From NCBI GenBank assembly GCA_002439165.1, contig DJTE01000040.1:1-64000 (forward strand): a DNA stretch of 64,000 nucleotides, given 5' to 3'. The DNA is from Chryseobacterium indologenes (GTDB taxonomy: Bacteria > Bacteroidota > Bacteroidia > Flavobacteriales > Weeksellaceae). The notes under the pieces are model-generated. The model saw nothing but the letters and a program-made list of their open reading frames with translations, ran no database searches and was not told the origin of the DNA. This document shows positions 16,340-25,181 of the stretch, in pieces. The position numbers and the translations under genes are program-made. Numbering within the stretch: position 1 is the first letter of the stretch; the number at the start of each line of letters is the position of its first letter.

Positions 16340-16888
16340 TCAGATATTCTTCAGTACTCTTTCCGCCTGTACAAGGTGTCTTAGGTTATGGTTGATGACA
16401 AACCTGAAGGTGTCTCCTAATTTCAATCTGATCCAATTCGAGATGCTGATATTTGTTTTTGTCCTGTTCAGATCAATATTTTTTGCTTTTTCCAGCAGCT
16501 CCAGTAACTGATGCTGCTGGCTGATGAATTCATCTATCGTGCTTTTGTTCAGCTGGCTGTGGATGGGGTTCATACTTTTAAAGGTCTTCATGGTATTCAG
16601 TTTTTCCTTCGGAAGCATGCTGCCTGCAAAATAATTTCCTAAGATCCCGGAAGAAAATACGGGCCGGGCGGGAACTTTTGCATCTGAAATCCTGCGGGTG
16701 ATTTCAGGAATATAGAAATTGCCGTAACGGTTGAGATGGGCCAGGCATTCCAGTGCACTCCAGCTGTTTTCAGAAGTTCTGAAATTCAGTTCACTTTCGG
16801 ATCTGTTCTGTATTTTTCCGGCAGTCTGAATGGCATTCCGCACGGTATTCTGAAGATCAAGGATCAATTGTTCTGAAGAAATTTTCAT
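16340..16888 (-). CDS. DinB-family protein (182 aa)
   Basis: Four-helix bundle of the DinB/YfiT type. The metal-binding triad is visible as His51 (ECLAHLNRY), His167 and His171 (INHNLRHLVQ). Family members are often thiol-dependent S-transferases, but individual functions are rarely known. The gene lies between a Crp/Fnr regulator and ogt, all on the minus strand with gaps of 40-55 bp. Confidence 0.85.
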   Translation of the reverse strand: MKISSEQLILDLQNTVRNAIQTAGKIQNRSESELNFRTSENSWSALECLAHLNRYGNFYIPEITRRISDAKVPARPVFSSGILGNYFAGSMLPKEKLNTMKTFKSMNPIHSQLNKSTIDEFISQQHQLLELLEKAKNIDLNRTKTNISISNWIRLKLGDTFRFVINHNLRHLVQAERVLKNI

Positions 16889-16941
16889 TTTAATTTTTTA
16901 GCAAATTTCCTGATTTCTCTTTTCCTGAATCTTGACGGAAC

Positions 16942-17484
16942 TCAAGATTTTTTTAATCTGGACAAAGTTTCCGGGGACATTCTGAGATAATTGGCAATAT
17001 ATTTATTCGGGATTTCCTGAAACAGCTGCGGGCTTCTTTTCAATACTCTTGCATAACGTTCTCCCGGAGAGCTGATCAGAAGGTCTTTTTCCCGTTCTAT
17101 CTGCTGAAGAACCAGATCCTCCAGCACGGAAATCCAGAATTTCAGATGTTCTTCATCTGTATGAATAAATTGGTAAAAGTCTTTTTTGGAAGCGGTTCTT
17201 ACTGTTGTTTTTTTAATGGCCTGGATATAAAATTCCGATGGTTTTCCGGATAAAAAAGAATCCAGTGAAACAATAATATTTCCGGTATATCCGAAACGGA
17301 TGATGCGTTCTTCACTGTTATCGGTCATAAAGATCCTGAGGCTTCCCTTTTCTACAAAATAGATATGTGTATCTGCACTTCCTGAAATCTTCAGGAACTC
17401 ATTCCGCCTGAATTCTTTCTTTTCCCAGTGAAGTCCGCTATCCAGCAATTTCTGAATCATCCATTTTATTATTTGCTGTTCCAA
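16942..17484 (-). CDS. Crp/Fnr family transcriptional regulator (180 aa)
   Basis: An N-terminal cyclic-nucleotide-binding-like jelly roll (residues 20-110, with IYFVEKGSLRIF and a GNIIVSLDSFLSG segment) is followed by a short helix-turn-helix (IPNKYIANYLRMSPETLSRLKK). The protein ends right after the recognition helix, as in many Bacteroidetes Crp-type regulators. No Fe-S cysteines are present, so it is not a classic Fnr. The Arg that contacts cAMP in Crp is not evident. It is the promoter-proximal gene of the run toward 14105 and is divergent, by 45 bp, from the secreted protein at 17530. Confidence 0.88.
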   Translation of the reverse strand: MEQQIIKWMIQKLLDSGLHWEKKEFRRNEFLKISGSADTHIYFVEKGSLRIFMTDNSEERIIRFGYTGNIIVSLDSFLSGKPSEFYIQAIKKTTVRTASKKDFYQFIHTDEEHLKFWISVLEDLVLQQIEREKDLLISSPGERYARVLKRSPQLFQEIPNKYIANYLRMSPETLSRLKKS

Positions 17485-17529
17485 AGATAATCGGTAATTT
17501 TAAATTTTTAAATAACTAATCACCTGATC

Positions 17530-18384
17530 ATGCTCAAAAAAACAAATATTCTCATACTGCTCACTGCCGGATTTATAAGTCTTAACGCCCAGAAGACCAT
17601 CCCTTTCCGGGTTACCCAACATCATAATATCATTGTAAAAACGCTGGTCAACAAACAGGACTCCCTGGACCTGATGTTCCAGATCTCTATGAAAGAGGCT
17701 TCTATTTCACCCAACAGACAGCGTAAAGCGGATCATATTATCTTTAACAAAGATGAGATCAGTGATAACAATACTGTGGATATAGGGAAAATAAGTCTGA
17801 AGAATGTCCGTTTTTTCGATAATGAACTCACGGGCCATGAAGCGGACGGAAAAATAGGAACCGGGATGTTTCAGGGAAAGGCTTTTAAAATTGACTATGA
17901 CAACAATATGTTTGTAGTTTATGATAAAAAGCCTGATCTGAAAGGCTATCAGCCCATTAGCCTATTGTTTGATAATGATCTGTTCTTCATTCACGGGGAC
18001 AACGTTATTGATGGTAAAAGACAGCAGGAAGCTTTATTTTTGCTTCAGTCGGGATATTCGGGAGCGCTGCTGTACAGTAATGATTTCGCGGATGAAAAGC
18101 AGCTTGACAAAAACCTGAAAATAGCCGGGGAAAAGCAGCTGAAAACCTCCAGCGGAACAGTTGTTACGACCAAACAGGGCATTCTTCCTTTTTTTAAGCT
18201 TGGAAATTTCGTCCTGAAGGATGTTGCAGCCGGTTTTTTTGCGGGGGAAATAAAGATGCAGACTAAAAATTATTTCGGGGCAGATATGCTGAGGAGATTC
18301 AACTGGATTTTTGATTCCGACAGAAAAACGGCTTATATTAAACCAAGCAAATATTATTCGGAACCTTACTATAAACTTTATTAA
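17530..18384 (+). CDS. secreted aspartyl-protease-like protein lacking catalytic Asp (284 aa)
   Basis: A signal peptide ends at LNAQ near residue 21. The chain has the same two-lobe retropepsin-like layout and nearly the same length as the protein at 4739-5587. At both catalytic positions Asp is replaced by Gln: FQIS (Gln51) where the active copy has FDTG, and LLQSGYSG (Gln173) where it has LLDSGAG. Other hallmarks, such as GTGMFQGKAFKIDYDN and NYFGADMLRRFNWIFD, remain. A binding or regulatory function is more likely than proteolysis. It is followed by a lipoprotein gene after 10 bp. Confidence 0.7.
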   Translation: MLKKTNILILLTAGFISLNAQKTIPFRVTQHHNIIVKTLVNKQDSLDLMFQISMKEASISPNRQRKADHIIFNKDEISDNNTVDIGKISLKNVRFFDNELTGHEADGKIGTGMFQGKAFKIDYDNNMFVVYDKKPDLKGYQPISLLFDNDLFFIHGDNVIDGKRQQEALFLLQSGYSGALLYSNDFADEKQLDKNLKIAGEKQLKTSSGTVVTTKQGILPFFKLGNFVLKDVAAGFFAGEIKMQTKNYFGADMLRRFNWIFDSDRKTAYIKPSKYYSEPYYKLY

Positions 18385-18394
18385 TAATTAATAG

Positions 18395-19435
18395 ATGTCT
18401 TATTTAAAAAACAACATGAATTTTCCTTTGAAAAGATTAATAAAAATCAACACTGCTGTTGCTTTACTTTCCTGCCAGCTGGCCATGTCCGGATGCAAAA
18501 AAGAGGAAAAAAAAGCACTTCCTGATGTTGTTACCACCCACGCTTCTGTAAACACAACAAAAACAGAGGAAAAAAACGTTAATCTGTTTGACATTTATTC
18601 TATTGATAACAATAATTTTCTGGACTCTTTCATTTCGGTTTCGGATATTTATAATGATCCTCATCCCGTTCCGGAAGACATGATCAAAAAACAGAAAGAG
18701 ATTCCTTTTGAAAAACTGAAATACCTTGAACTGGATGCGCAGTACAGAAAAAAGATGCTGGATGCCATTCATCTTACTGAAAATGATTTTCTGTTCATCT
18801 ATAATTATGAATCCAACAAATCAGAGAAACTTCCCATCAATCAACTCAAAGCGGTTGCTTACCTGAGTCCTTATGTTTCTTCAGGTGATGAAATTGACGG
18901 ATATTCCTATATGCTGGGATTCAAGGTAAATTCCCAGAAAAGTACTGATGCTTCTTACTCCCTGTACAATAATACGGTTGCCGCTTTTGGAAATGAAAAC
19001 CCGTTTACAGAGAATAAAATGAAGCCTGTGAAGTGGGAAAAGGCAGGTCCGGAGGTTTCAAAAAAATATTTTTCAGGAGTAAAACCGGAATACGGAAAGA
19101 CTTATCAGGCCCGATATGATGACCTGACGTATTATCTTCAGGATTTTCTGAAAGAAGGACAGATTTTTGAGCGAAAACTGATCGTCCTCAACAATAAAAA
19201 AGAGCAGGTATTTGAAAAATCATTTGTAAATGAAGGTGAAGGCCAGGAGTTTTATCCTCTTAACGGTGTTGAAATGGATATGACCAACTATTCTTCGCAG
19301 TGGACAGGTTATCTTCTGAAAGGAAAACCTATTGTTATATTCGGGTTTCTTTCCCAATCTTTCGGATGCCCGGTTATTACCTTCCTTGATAAAAAGGAAC
19401 CGGAAATGGAAATCAAATGTGATAACAGACATTAA
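18395..19435 (+). CDS. hypothetical lipoprotein (346 aa)
   Basis: The N-terminus carries a lipoprotein signal with lipobox AMSGC, followed by a Lys/Glu-rich linker (KKEEKKALP). A second in-frame ATG at 18416 gives a more typical signal length. The mature part has no domain I recognise. It holds several Tyr-rich beta-like stretches and ends in DNRH. It lies 10 bp after the protease-like gene, and the two may be co-transcribed. Confidence 0.65.
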   Translation: MSYLKNNMNFPLKRLIKINTAVALLSCQLAMSGCKKEEKKALPDVVTTHASVNTTKTEEKNVNLFDIYSIDNNNFLDSFISVSDIYNDPHPVPEDMIKKQKEIPFEKLKYLELDAQYRKKMLDAIHLTENDFLFIYNYESNKSEKLPINQLKAVAYLSPYVSSGDEIDGYSYMLGFKVNSQKSTDASYSLYNNTVAAFGNENPFTENKMKPVKWEKAGPEVSKKYFSGVKPEYGKTYQARYDDLTYYLQDFLKEGQIFERKLIVLNNKKEQVFEKSFVNEGEGQEFYPLNGVEMDMTNYSSQWTGYLLKGKPIVIFGFLSQSFGCPVITFLDKKEPEMEIKCDNRH

Positions 19436-19507
19436 AATAACAGACAAAAGAGCATTGGCTCATTTTGCCGCTATACAGAAAACACTCTAGTCAGCTATAA
19501 AATTATT

Positions 19508-20350
19508 ATGAAAAAAACGATAGCTTTTGCAGCTTTTATGCTCTTTTCCGTAAATATTTTCTCACAAACCCACCGGTTTATTTATGTGTTTAAGTACAAA
19601 GTAGATTCTCTGGATACGGATTATGAAAAGCAGGAAATGGTCCTGGATATCAATCCGGATGAAGTAAAATTTTATGAATATCAGTTTGCGGTAAACGATT
19701 CCCTGACCAGGCTTCCACAGCATGAATTCTCTCAGTATACGAGCCAGTCTCAGCAGACGCTTAAGAGAAAGATAAACACCAATAACAACCTGAATTATGT
19801 ACAGATCATGATGATGCCTTATTATTATGTTTATGAATCCACCGATCCCATCCGATGGAAGATAGAAAACGAAACCAAAACACTGGGAAGTTATAAAATC
19901 CAGAAGGCAACTACACAATTCGGAGGCAGAAACTGGACGGCCTGGTTTACTTCTGATCTTCCGATTTCAGAAGGGCCTTATAAGTTCAGGGGACTACCGG
20001 GATTAATTGTTGCTATTGAAGATTCGCAAAAGCATTTTGTTTATCAGCTTTTAAGAAATGTCAATTTTGATAAAACCTACGACACATCAGCCTTTCTTGA
20101 AAAGCATTATAACCTGAATGCCCTGAAGATCAACTACAAGACCTGGATTAAGCTGAATCTTGAGTTCTTCAATGACCCGTATGCCAGAATGAGAACCGAA
20201 TTCAGCCCTGACTGGTATGTAACGATCAACGGAAGAAGGATTAAGTCGAGAGAGGAGTTTTATGAACTTACCAAGCCTACTCAGGACCAGATCCGAAAAG
20301 AATATAATCCGATTGAACGGGATAAAGCTATTCCTTACCCGAAAAATTAG
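19508..20350 (+). CDS. GLPGLI family protein (280 aa)
   Basis: The family's name motif appears literally as KFRGLPGLIVAIED near residues 162-176, preceded by WTAWFTSDLPISEGPYK. A signal peptide ends at NIFSQ. This Bacteroidetes-specific exported family has no known activity, though its members often accompany TonB-dependent or protease genes. The C-terminal part (IKSREEFYELTKPTQDQIRKEYNPIER) is charged. No strong operon link; it starts 72 bp after the lipoprotein gene. Confidence 0.9.
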   Translation: MKKTIAFAAFMLFSVNIFSQTHRFIYVFKYKVDSLDTDYEKQEMVLDINPDEVKFYEYQFAVNDSLTRLPQHEFSQYTSQSQQTLKRKINTNNNLNYVQIMMMPYYYVYESTDPIRWKIENETKTLGSYKIQKATTQFGGRNWTAWFTSDLPISEGPYKFRGLPGLIVAIEDSQKHFVYQLLRNVNFDKTYDTSAFLEKHYNLNALKINYKTWIKLNLEFFNDPYARMRTEFSPDWYVTINGRRIKSREEFYELTKPTQDQIRKEYNPIERDKAIPYPKN

Positions 20351-20713
20351 AAAGAAAACAGGCGGAAAACCGGGAGAATGATGCCGGAAATTAATTTTAG
20401 CCTTATTTATTATTAGTATTGGGTGAGAAGTTATTTTTAATTAATCGCAAAATCAACAAGGATCTGTAAAATGCCGATGTTTTTTTAAGGTAAACAAAGG
20501 TGTAAAATAACATATTAATCAATATAATTATCAGTCCGCTCCTGCTAAATTCTATGAACAGAGTACTCCTATGGAGCACTTAAATTACATTCCTGGCTAA
20601 CCTGGCTTCAGGACAGCCTGGCGAATGGGTTCTTTTTAACGGTTCTTTTACAGGAATATACCGGCTGAAATGTGCAAGAGCAGCGCAACATCCGGGGATA
20701 TCGGATTTTCTGT
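20351..20713. other. intergenic region between convergent genes with hairpin repeats
   Basis: No gene is visible. A block at 20427-20500 resembles 31840-31915 (TTTTTAATTAATCGCAA, then an AGGTAAACAAAGGTG-like stretch). A short hairpin with a 3-nt loop (CTCC TAT GGAG, 20562-20580 with flanks) resembles the REP-type hairpins of the pyr-arg region. A CCTGGC-rich imperfect inverted repeat lies at 20592-20621. Confidence 0.45.
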
Positions 20714-21211
20714 TTATATGACCGCGGATGTTATCAGCGCCATATAATAATTGGCACAGTGTAAAGAGTTGAGTAATAGAATATCTTTATAGGAGGACGC
20801 TTCAAATGTATCAGAGGTGGTGATGCTGTACTCGTAATTCAGCGAAGTCCATTTCAGGTGCGGTTTTATAACCATAAGTTCCGTTCCTTCCTGATCTGTA
20901 AGCACAAATGAATCTTTGAAGACTCCCCGATGTTTAAAAATATAGCTTTCCTTTACTCCATTAAAATAGGTTTGCACCACAATTTCCCCGTTCCAGTTCA
21001 TCCTGAATTTCAGCAGTACCTTTTCATCATCTTTCAGCTCAATGGTTGTGCCCCAGAAACCTTTCGGTTCTATCTGATAAGCGTGAACGGATGTCTGTAT
21101 TTCAGCATTAAATCTGAACCAGCTTCTGTACACCAGTTTTCCTATTGTAATTCCGTCACTGGTCATTTCAAAAGTCAGAGAATTGCTCGATTTTGCCTGA
21201 TATTCTGCCAT
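20714..21211 (-). CDS. hypothetical beta-rich protein (165 aa)
   Basis: I do not recognise the family. The sequence alternates short beta-like strands (GITIGKLVYRSW, KVLLKFRMNWNGEIVVQTYF, ESYIFKHRGVFKDSFVLTD, ELMVIKPHLKW) in a way that recalls the Tubby/scramblase-like barrel, followed by a C-terminal helix (LLLNSLHCANYYMALITS). That fold suggestion is inference. There is no signal peptide. It stands alone. Confidence 0.6.
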   Translation of the reverse strand: MAEYQAKSSNSLTFEMTSDGITIGKLVYRSWFRFNAEIQTSVHAYQIEPKGFWGTTIELKDDEKVLLKFRMNWNGEIVVQTYFNGVKESYIFKHRGVFKDSFVLTDQEGTELMVIKPHLKWTSLNYEYSITTSDTFEASSYKDILLLNSLHCANYYMALITSAVI

Positions 21212-21808
21212 GGTAAGTTTTAATTTGATGAATTTCCTGCCTGTTTCTGAATGCTACTGATTATTTTGATTTGTAACGCTCTAATTTATAAATAATTCTG
21301 TACAGTTTAAACTGTTTTTCACCAAAAAACAGACCTCGGCAGGGAAAATGTGTATTTCTGTTTTAAAACCCTTATTTAAAAGCGGTTTAAAATGACTTTA
21401 AAAGTCTGTTTAAGTTTTATCTGAAACATTAAATGTTAAGTTGAGATAAGAAAAGATCGAAGATGTTTATAAGTATTATATCCTAAGATAAGGAACTGCT
21501 TAATGTTCTGAAAGCGTAACTCTCCTGATCGCTTAAAATAATTCCGGATAAATTACAGGACCAGCCCAAAATTTAAAATTTTATCAAAGGCTCTTATTTC
21601 ATTCCCGGCTATTGGCGAGGAATATCAAGACCCACAAATAAAATACTGTCTATCAATAAATTAAAACAAAGACCCATCTTATAAGGTGAAGCATCTGTAC
21701 CAGAATCTCCCTTTATTTTTGCGTTATCAATCTTAAAGAATAAACGATGGTTAGTCTTCATACACAGCTTGTTCCAAAGTCATTCACCTTACACTTAAAA
21801 TCAACCCG
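21212..21808. other. 600-bp intergenic region upstream of an esterase gene
   Basis: No coding frame was convincing. A consensus -7 box, TATTTTTG, lies at 21714-21721 on the plus strand, 88 bp before the ATG at 21809, so a long 5' untranslated leader is possible. The rest is AT-rich with no clear repeat. Confidence 0.4.
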
Positions 21809-22603
21809 ATGAACAGATATATTATACTATGCTCCGGTATTCTGCTATTTTTTTTAACGGCATGCCGGGAGGAAACATTTGACCAGGAGTTTGTGAGGGA
21901 ATTTACGCTTCATTCCTCTATTAACGGCAGCCGCTATCCTATTAAGATTGCCTTGCCCAAAAACTACTCTGCTTCGTCAGAATATAAGACCATTTATGTT
22001 CTGGACCCGAAATGGGATTTCGATGTTGTGGCTAAGGAAGTTCAGAAGCAGTGTGAAAGTTTTCAGCGTTGGGATATTTTAGTGGTTGGCATTGGCTGGG
22101 GCAACGACCGGCTGGATGATTATCTTCCGGTTCCTTTTAAGAACGGAAAAGGCCGTGCCCATGAATTTGCCAGGGTTATTTATGAGGAACTCATCCCGAG
22201 ACTCGAACAGGATTTTCAGGCAGCCGGTTCCCGGGAAAGCCGGACGATCTTAGGCCATTCTGCCGGAGGACTGTTCGGGGCCTATTGTTTTACCCGTTAT
22301 CCTGATATTTTTGGCAATTATCTTTGTTTAAGCCCCTCACTCTGGATAGGAGATCAGGTTGTTCTTAAAGAAGAAAAAAAAAACCGGGCCGCAAATCAGT
22401 CCCGAACTGGTAGGTTCTTTTTAGCCGTCGGAGAACTTGAGGAAGAGGTAATGCGCCCGCCTGTTGAAGCATTCCGCCAAACTCTTCATCAGTATTACAC
22501 CGGTTTTTCACAGCAGTATAATCTGGCCAAAGGTCTGAATCATATGAGCTCCAAAAAGCCTAATATCCGGAAAGCCATTGCTTTTTATTTTCAACAACTT
22601 TAA
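21809..22603 (+). CDS. esterase-like lipoprotein of the alpha/beta hydrolase fold (264 aa)
   Basis: Lipoprotein signal with lipobox LTAC near residue 19. The putative-esterase (IroE/Fes, esterase D-like) pattern follows: KTIYVLDPKWDF, VVGIGWGN, then the nucleophile elbow GHSAGG near residue 150 and a late His (GLNHMSSK) as triad candidate. It is probably membrane-anchored and cleaves an ester of unknown identity; siderophore or polysaccharide esters are the common substrates of relatives. A small secreted gene follows after 9 bp. Confidence 0.82.
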   Translation: MNRYIILCSGILLFFLTACREETFDQEFVREFTLHSSINGSRYPIKIALPKNYSASSEYKTIYVLDPKWDFDVVAKEVQKQCESFQRWDILVVGIGWGNDRLDDYLPVPFKNGKGRAHEFARVIYEELIPRLEQDFQAAGSRESRTILGHSAGGLFGAYCFTRYPDIFGNYLCLSPSLWIGDQVVLKEEKKNRAANQSRTGRFFLAVGELEEEVMRPPVEAFRQTLHQYYTGFSQQYNLAKGLNHMSSKKPNIRKAIAFYFQQL

Positions 22604-22612
22604 TCCCTTTGT

Positions 22613-23200
22613 ATGCGTTTAACATTCATCTGCTTTTTTATGGCTGTCTTTTATATACAGGCACAGGATAGTACAAAACATATGGCATCCCCTGAAGTAA
22701 AACCTGCCATCGGCGGTACGGGGAGTTCAGTAAAGCCTACTGTTTCGGTCATGTTTTTTCATCCTCTGAACCACAGGTTTTCAATGGTTTCTCATTCCCT
22801 GTTCAGCTTTCTGCTGTTCAGAAATTACCCGCAGGAGTATATTAAAACCCATTATAATTTTTCATTTTCACAAAAACTGGGTCTGGGCTATTCTCTGTAT
22901 GGAAAACAGGGAAAGGGCCGACATACTTTACTGGCTTTAGGCGGCATCAGGTATGTCGCTTTTAAAGAAACTATGGATAATCCGGAGCTGGATAAAGTAA
23001 CCGTAAGCACGCACAATACGGTTCCGGATTACGGTCTCATGTATGAATTTTCTCTGGGAAAAGGACGGTATACATTCGATACAAGGCTTTATCTTCCGTT
23101 AAGCCCTATCCGTTATTATCCATTGGGTACGTTAACGAATCTTGCTTATCTGGAAATGGGTGTGGGAATTAAGCTCTACCCCGTAAAAAAGAATAATTGA
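22613..23200 (+). CDS. secreted hypothetical protein, possible small beta-barrel (195 aa)
   Basis: A signal peptide ends in IQAQ near residue 18. The mature part alternates aromatic and polar residues (HYNFSFSQKLGLGYSLYGK, YGLMYEFSLGKGRYTFDTRLYLPL) and ends with a Tyr/Leu pattern. This suggests membrane-spanning beta strands, although the C-terminus (KKNN) is not the classical aromatic. It lies 9 bp after the esterase gene and is probably co-transcribed with it. Confidence 0.6.
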   Translation: MRLTFICFFMAVFYIQAQDSTKHMASPEVKPAIGGTGSSVKPTVSVMFFHPLNHRFSMVSHSLFSFLLFRNYPQEYIKTHYNFSFSQKLGLGYSLYGKQGKGRHTLLALGGIRYVAFKETMDNPELDKVTVSTHNTVPDYGLMYEFSLGKGRYTFDTRLYLPLSPIRYYPLGTLTNLAYLEMGVGIKLYPVKKNN

Positions 23201-23393
23201 GATCCTGACATAAATTTTCATACTACATAAAGGGCTGTATCAAAAAACATTCAATATTGCAGATAGATTCTTTATCAGTGGGAAGTCATTTTCCGGATGA
23301 CCATGAAATATACCTTAGAGGAACAAATGAAATCATTGGTAAAAAAAGGAATATCACAGGTTAATATTTGCTATTTTTACTTTTTTATTTGTG

Positions 23394-24557
23394 ATGACCA
23401 TGGAGGCAGGCTGGCAAATTATTTACATAGGCGGGATTTCAATATCACTGTTTCTTTTTATCATACTGATCGGTAAGCAGAAAAAAACTACGGCAGATAA
23501 GATTTTGAGTACCTGGCTTTTTTTTGCATTGGTTCATCTGATTATCATTGCAGGTTATGCTTCGGGTTTTATCTATAAAACCCCTGTTCTTATCGGATGG
23601 GAACTGCCTTTGCCGTTTCTGCATGGGCCTTTTCTCTATCTGTATATCCTGTTTCTGAGCGGCCAGCAGCGTTATCATGGCTTCCGACATTTACTTCATT
23701 TCATTCCGGCGGTGTCTGCGGCTCTTTTCCTGGCGTTTATCATTCCGGAAGTACAACTGAGCCCCTCTGCGTTATCTGATTTTACTCCCCTCTTTCGGGG
23801 AATCGTAACAGGTATTATGATTTCCGGAGTTATTTATGTAATCTTATCACTCCGGCTATTATACAGACACCGGAAAAATATTGTGGGACAGTTCTCCAAT
23901 ACCGATAGAATCACACTCAACTGGATGCGGTATCTTATTGCAGGAATGGGAATCATATGGATTGTAGTGATTTTTACCCAATCTGCCCGGACTGTGTATA
24001 TAGCTGTTGCATTATTTATTTTCTTCATTGGCTATTTCGGTATCCGCCAGGCAAATATTTTTTCTAATCCGGTATCAGCCCATGAAGTGCTTCTTCCCAG
24101 TATACTTGAACCTGGTGATCAACCGGAAGAAACGGATACTGTCCCGGAAACTGCCGGGCGGATAAAATACGAAAAAACCAAACTGGAGGAAACCAAAGCC
24201 AGTGAAATCCAGGCAAAACTGGCGGTGCTTATGAAAGAAGAGGAATGTTATAAAGATCCTGAACTCACTCTGGGAGATCTGGCCAAAATGCTGGATGTTC
24301 TTCCCGGTACACTTTCCCAGGTCATTAATTCTAAGGAAGGAAAAAATTTTTACGATTATATCAATACTTTAAGAGTAGAAGCATTCAAAAAGCTGTTGCT
24401 CAGGCCGGAAAGCAGGCAATATACACTGCTTGCCCTGGCATTTGAGTGCGGGTTCAATTCCAAATCCAGTTTCAACCGGAATTTCAGAAAAATTACGCAG
24501 ATGTCTCCCAGCGGCTATGTAAAGCAGCAACGGATAGAAATACAGCTGGAGGATTAA
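23394..24557 (+). CDS. AraC-family regulator with N-terminal membrane domain (387 aa)
   Basis: About seven hydrophobic segments fill residues 8-215, followed by a cytoplasmic linker and a C-terminal AraC-type double helix-turn-helix (LTLGDLAKMLDVLPGTLSQVIN and LLALAFECGFNSKSSFNRNFRKITQMSPSGY). Bacteroidetes have many such 7TM-AraC regulators, thought to sense a signal at the membrane. ATG at 23394 follows an in-frame GTG at 23391. The target is unknown; the nearest genes are the esterase pair upstream and a lipoprotein gene convergent with it. Confidence 0.88.
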   Translation: MTMEAGWQIIYIGGISISLFLFIILIGKQKKTTADKILSTWLFFALVHLIIIAGYASGFIYKTPVLIGWELPLPFLHGPFLYLYILFLSGQQRYHGFRHLLHFIPAVSAALFLAFIIPEVQLSPSALSDFTPLFRGIVTGIMISGVIYVILSLRLLYRHRKNIVGQFSNTDRITLNWMRYLIAGMGIIWIVVIFTQSARTVYIAVALFIFFIGYFGIRQANIFSNPVSAHEVLLPSILEPGDQPEETDTVPETAGRIKYEKTKLEETKASEIQAKLAVLMKEEECYKDPELTLGDLAKMLDVLPGTLSQVINSKEGKNFYDYINTLRVEAFKKLLLRPESRQYTLLALAFECGFNSKSSFNRNFRKITQMSPSGYVKQQRIEIQLED

Positions 24558-24599
24558 ACCGATCGGAAAAATGTAGTTTCTTTTTCTCTTCAGACTTTT

Positions 24600-25046
24600 T
24601 TATTCAATTTTATATATATAGTCATCTTTAAATTCGTCTGACTTTTCTCTTACCTCTTTAACACTGAGCTTTTGGCCGTCAATTTCAATACTCCCGATAC
24701 TTTTCATCCAGTAATAATTATGTGTTTTTTCAATCCTTACCGTTGAATGCGGAGGGATTTCAATGGTGATGACAGAATCATTAACATTTATTTTTTCCAG
24801 AGACCGCAGATCTTTATTCTTTTTAAAAGCTCCGGGTTTCACAATGCCATCCTGATAATTGAAACTGAAATTTCCATAGGAATCATTATTCAACGAATTT
24901 ATGATCTTCCTTCCATAGTTGATTTTAACAATCTTACCGGTCTGCGTAAGATTCTGAATATAAAAATCCGTTTGTATTGAGCATCCCAACAGAACAAGGG
25001 TGAAAATAACTCCATAGAAGAATTTGAATTTTTTCAGAATGCGCAT
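24600..25046 (-). CDS. hypothetical lipoprotein (148 aa)
   Basis: The signal is MRILKKFKFFYGVIFTLVLLGC, with the lipid-carrying Cys at residue 22. The short mature part is beta-rich and Lys-rich with no recognised domain. The gene is convergent with the AraC-type regulator and appears monocistronic. Confidence 0.65.
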   Translation of the reverse strand: MRILKKFKFFYGVIFTLVLLGCSIQTDFYIQNLTQTGKIVKINYGRKIINSLNNDSYGNFSFNYQDGIVKPGAFKKNKDLRSLEKINVNDSVITIEIPPHSTVRIEKTHNYYWMKSIGSIEIDGQKLSVKEVREKSDEFKDDYIYKIE

Positions 25047-25122
25047 GTATTTTGATTTAAAGCTTTTTTGTAAAATTATACGAAAATCTTTAATTCAAAC
25101 AGATTTTGTGGAGTGAAATTAA

Positions 25123-25160
25123 TAAAAAAAACCTCATAGATTTTGGAGGTCTATGAGGTT
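25123..25160 (-). terminator. terminator of the pyrimidine operon after carB
   Basis: An 11-bp perfect stem (25160-25150 with 25140-25130, 9-nt loop) is followed on the minus strand by a run of seven or eight T. It lies 22 bp past the carB stop codon. Confidence 0.9.
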
Positions 25161-25181
25161 TACATTATTATTAAGTCCTGA

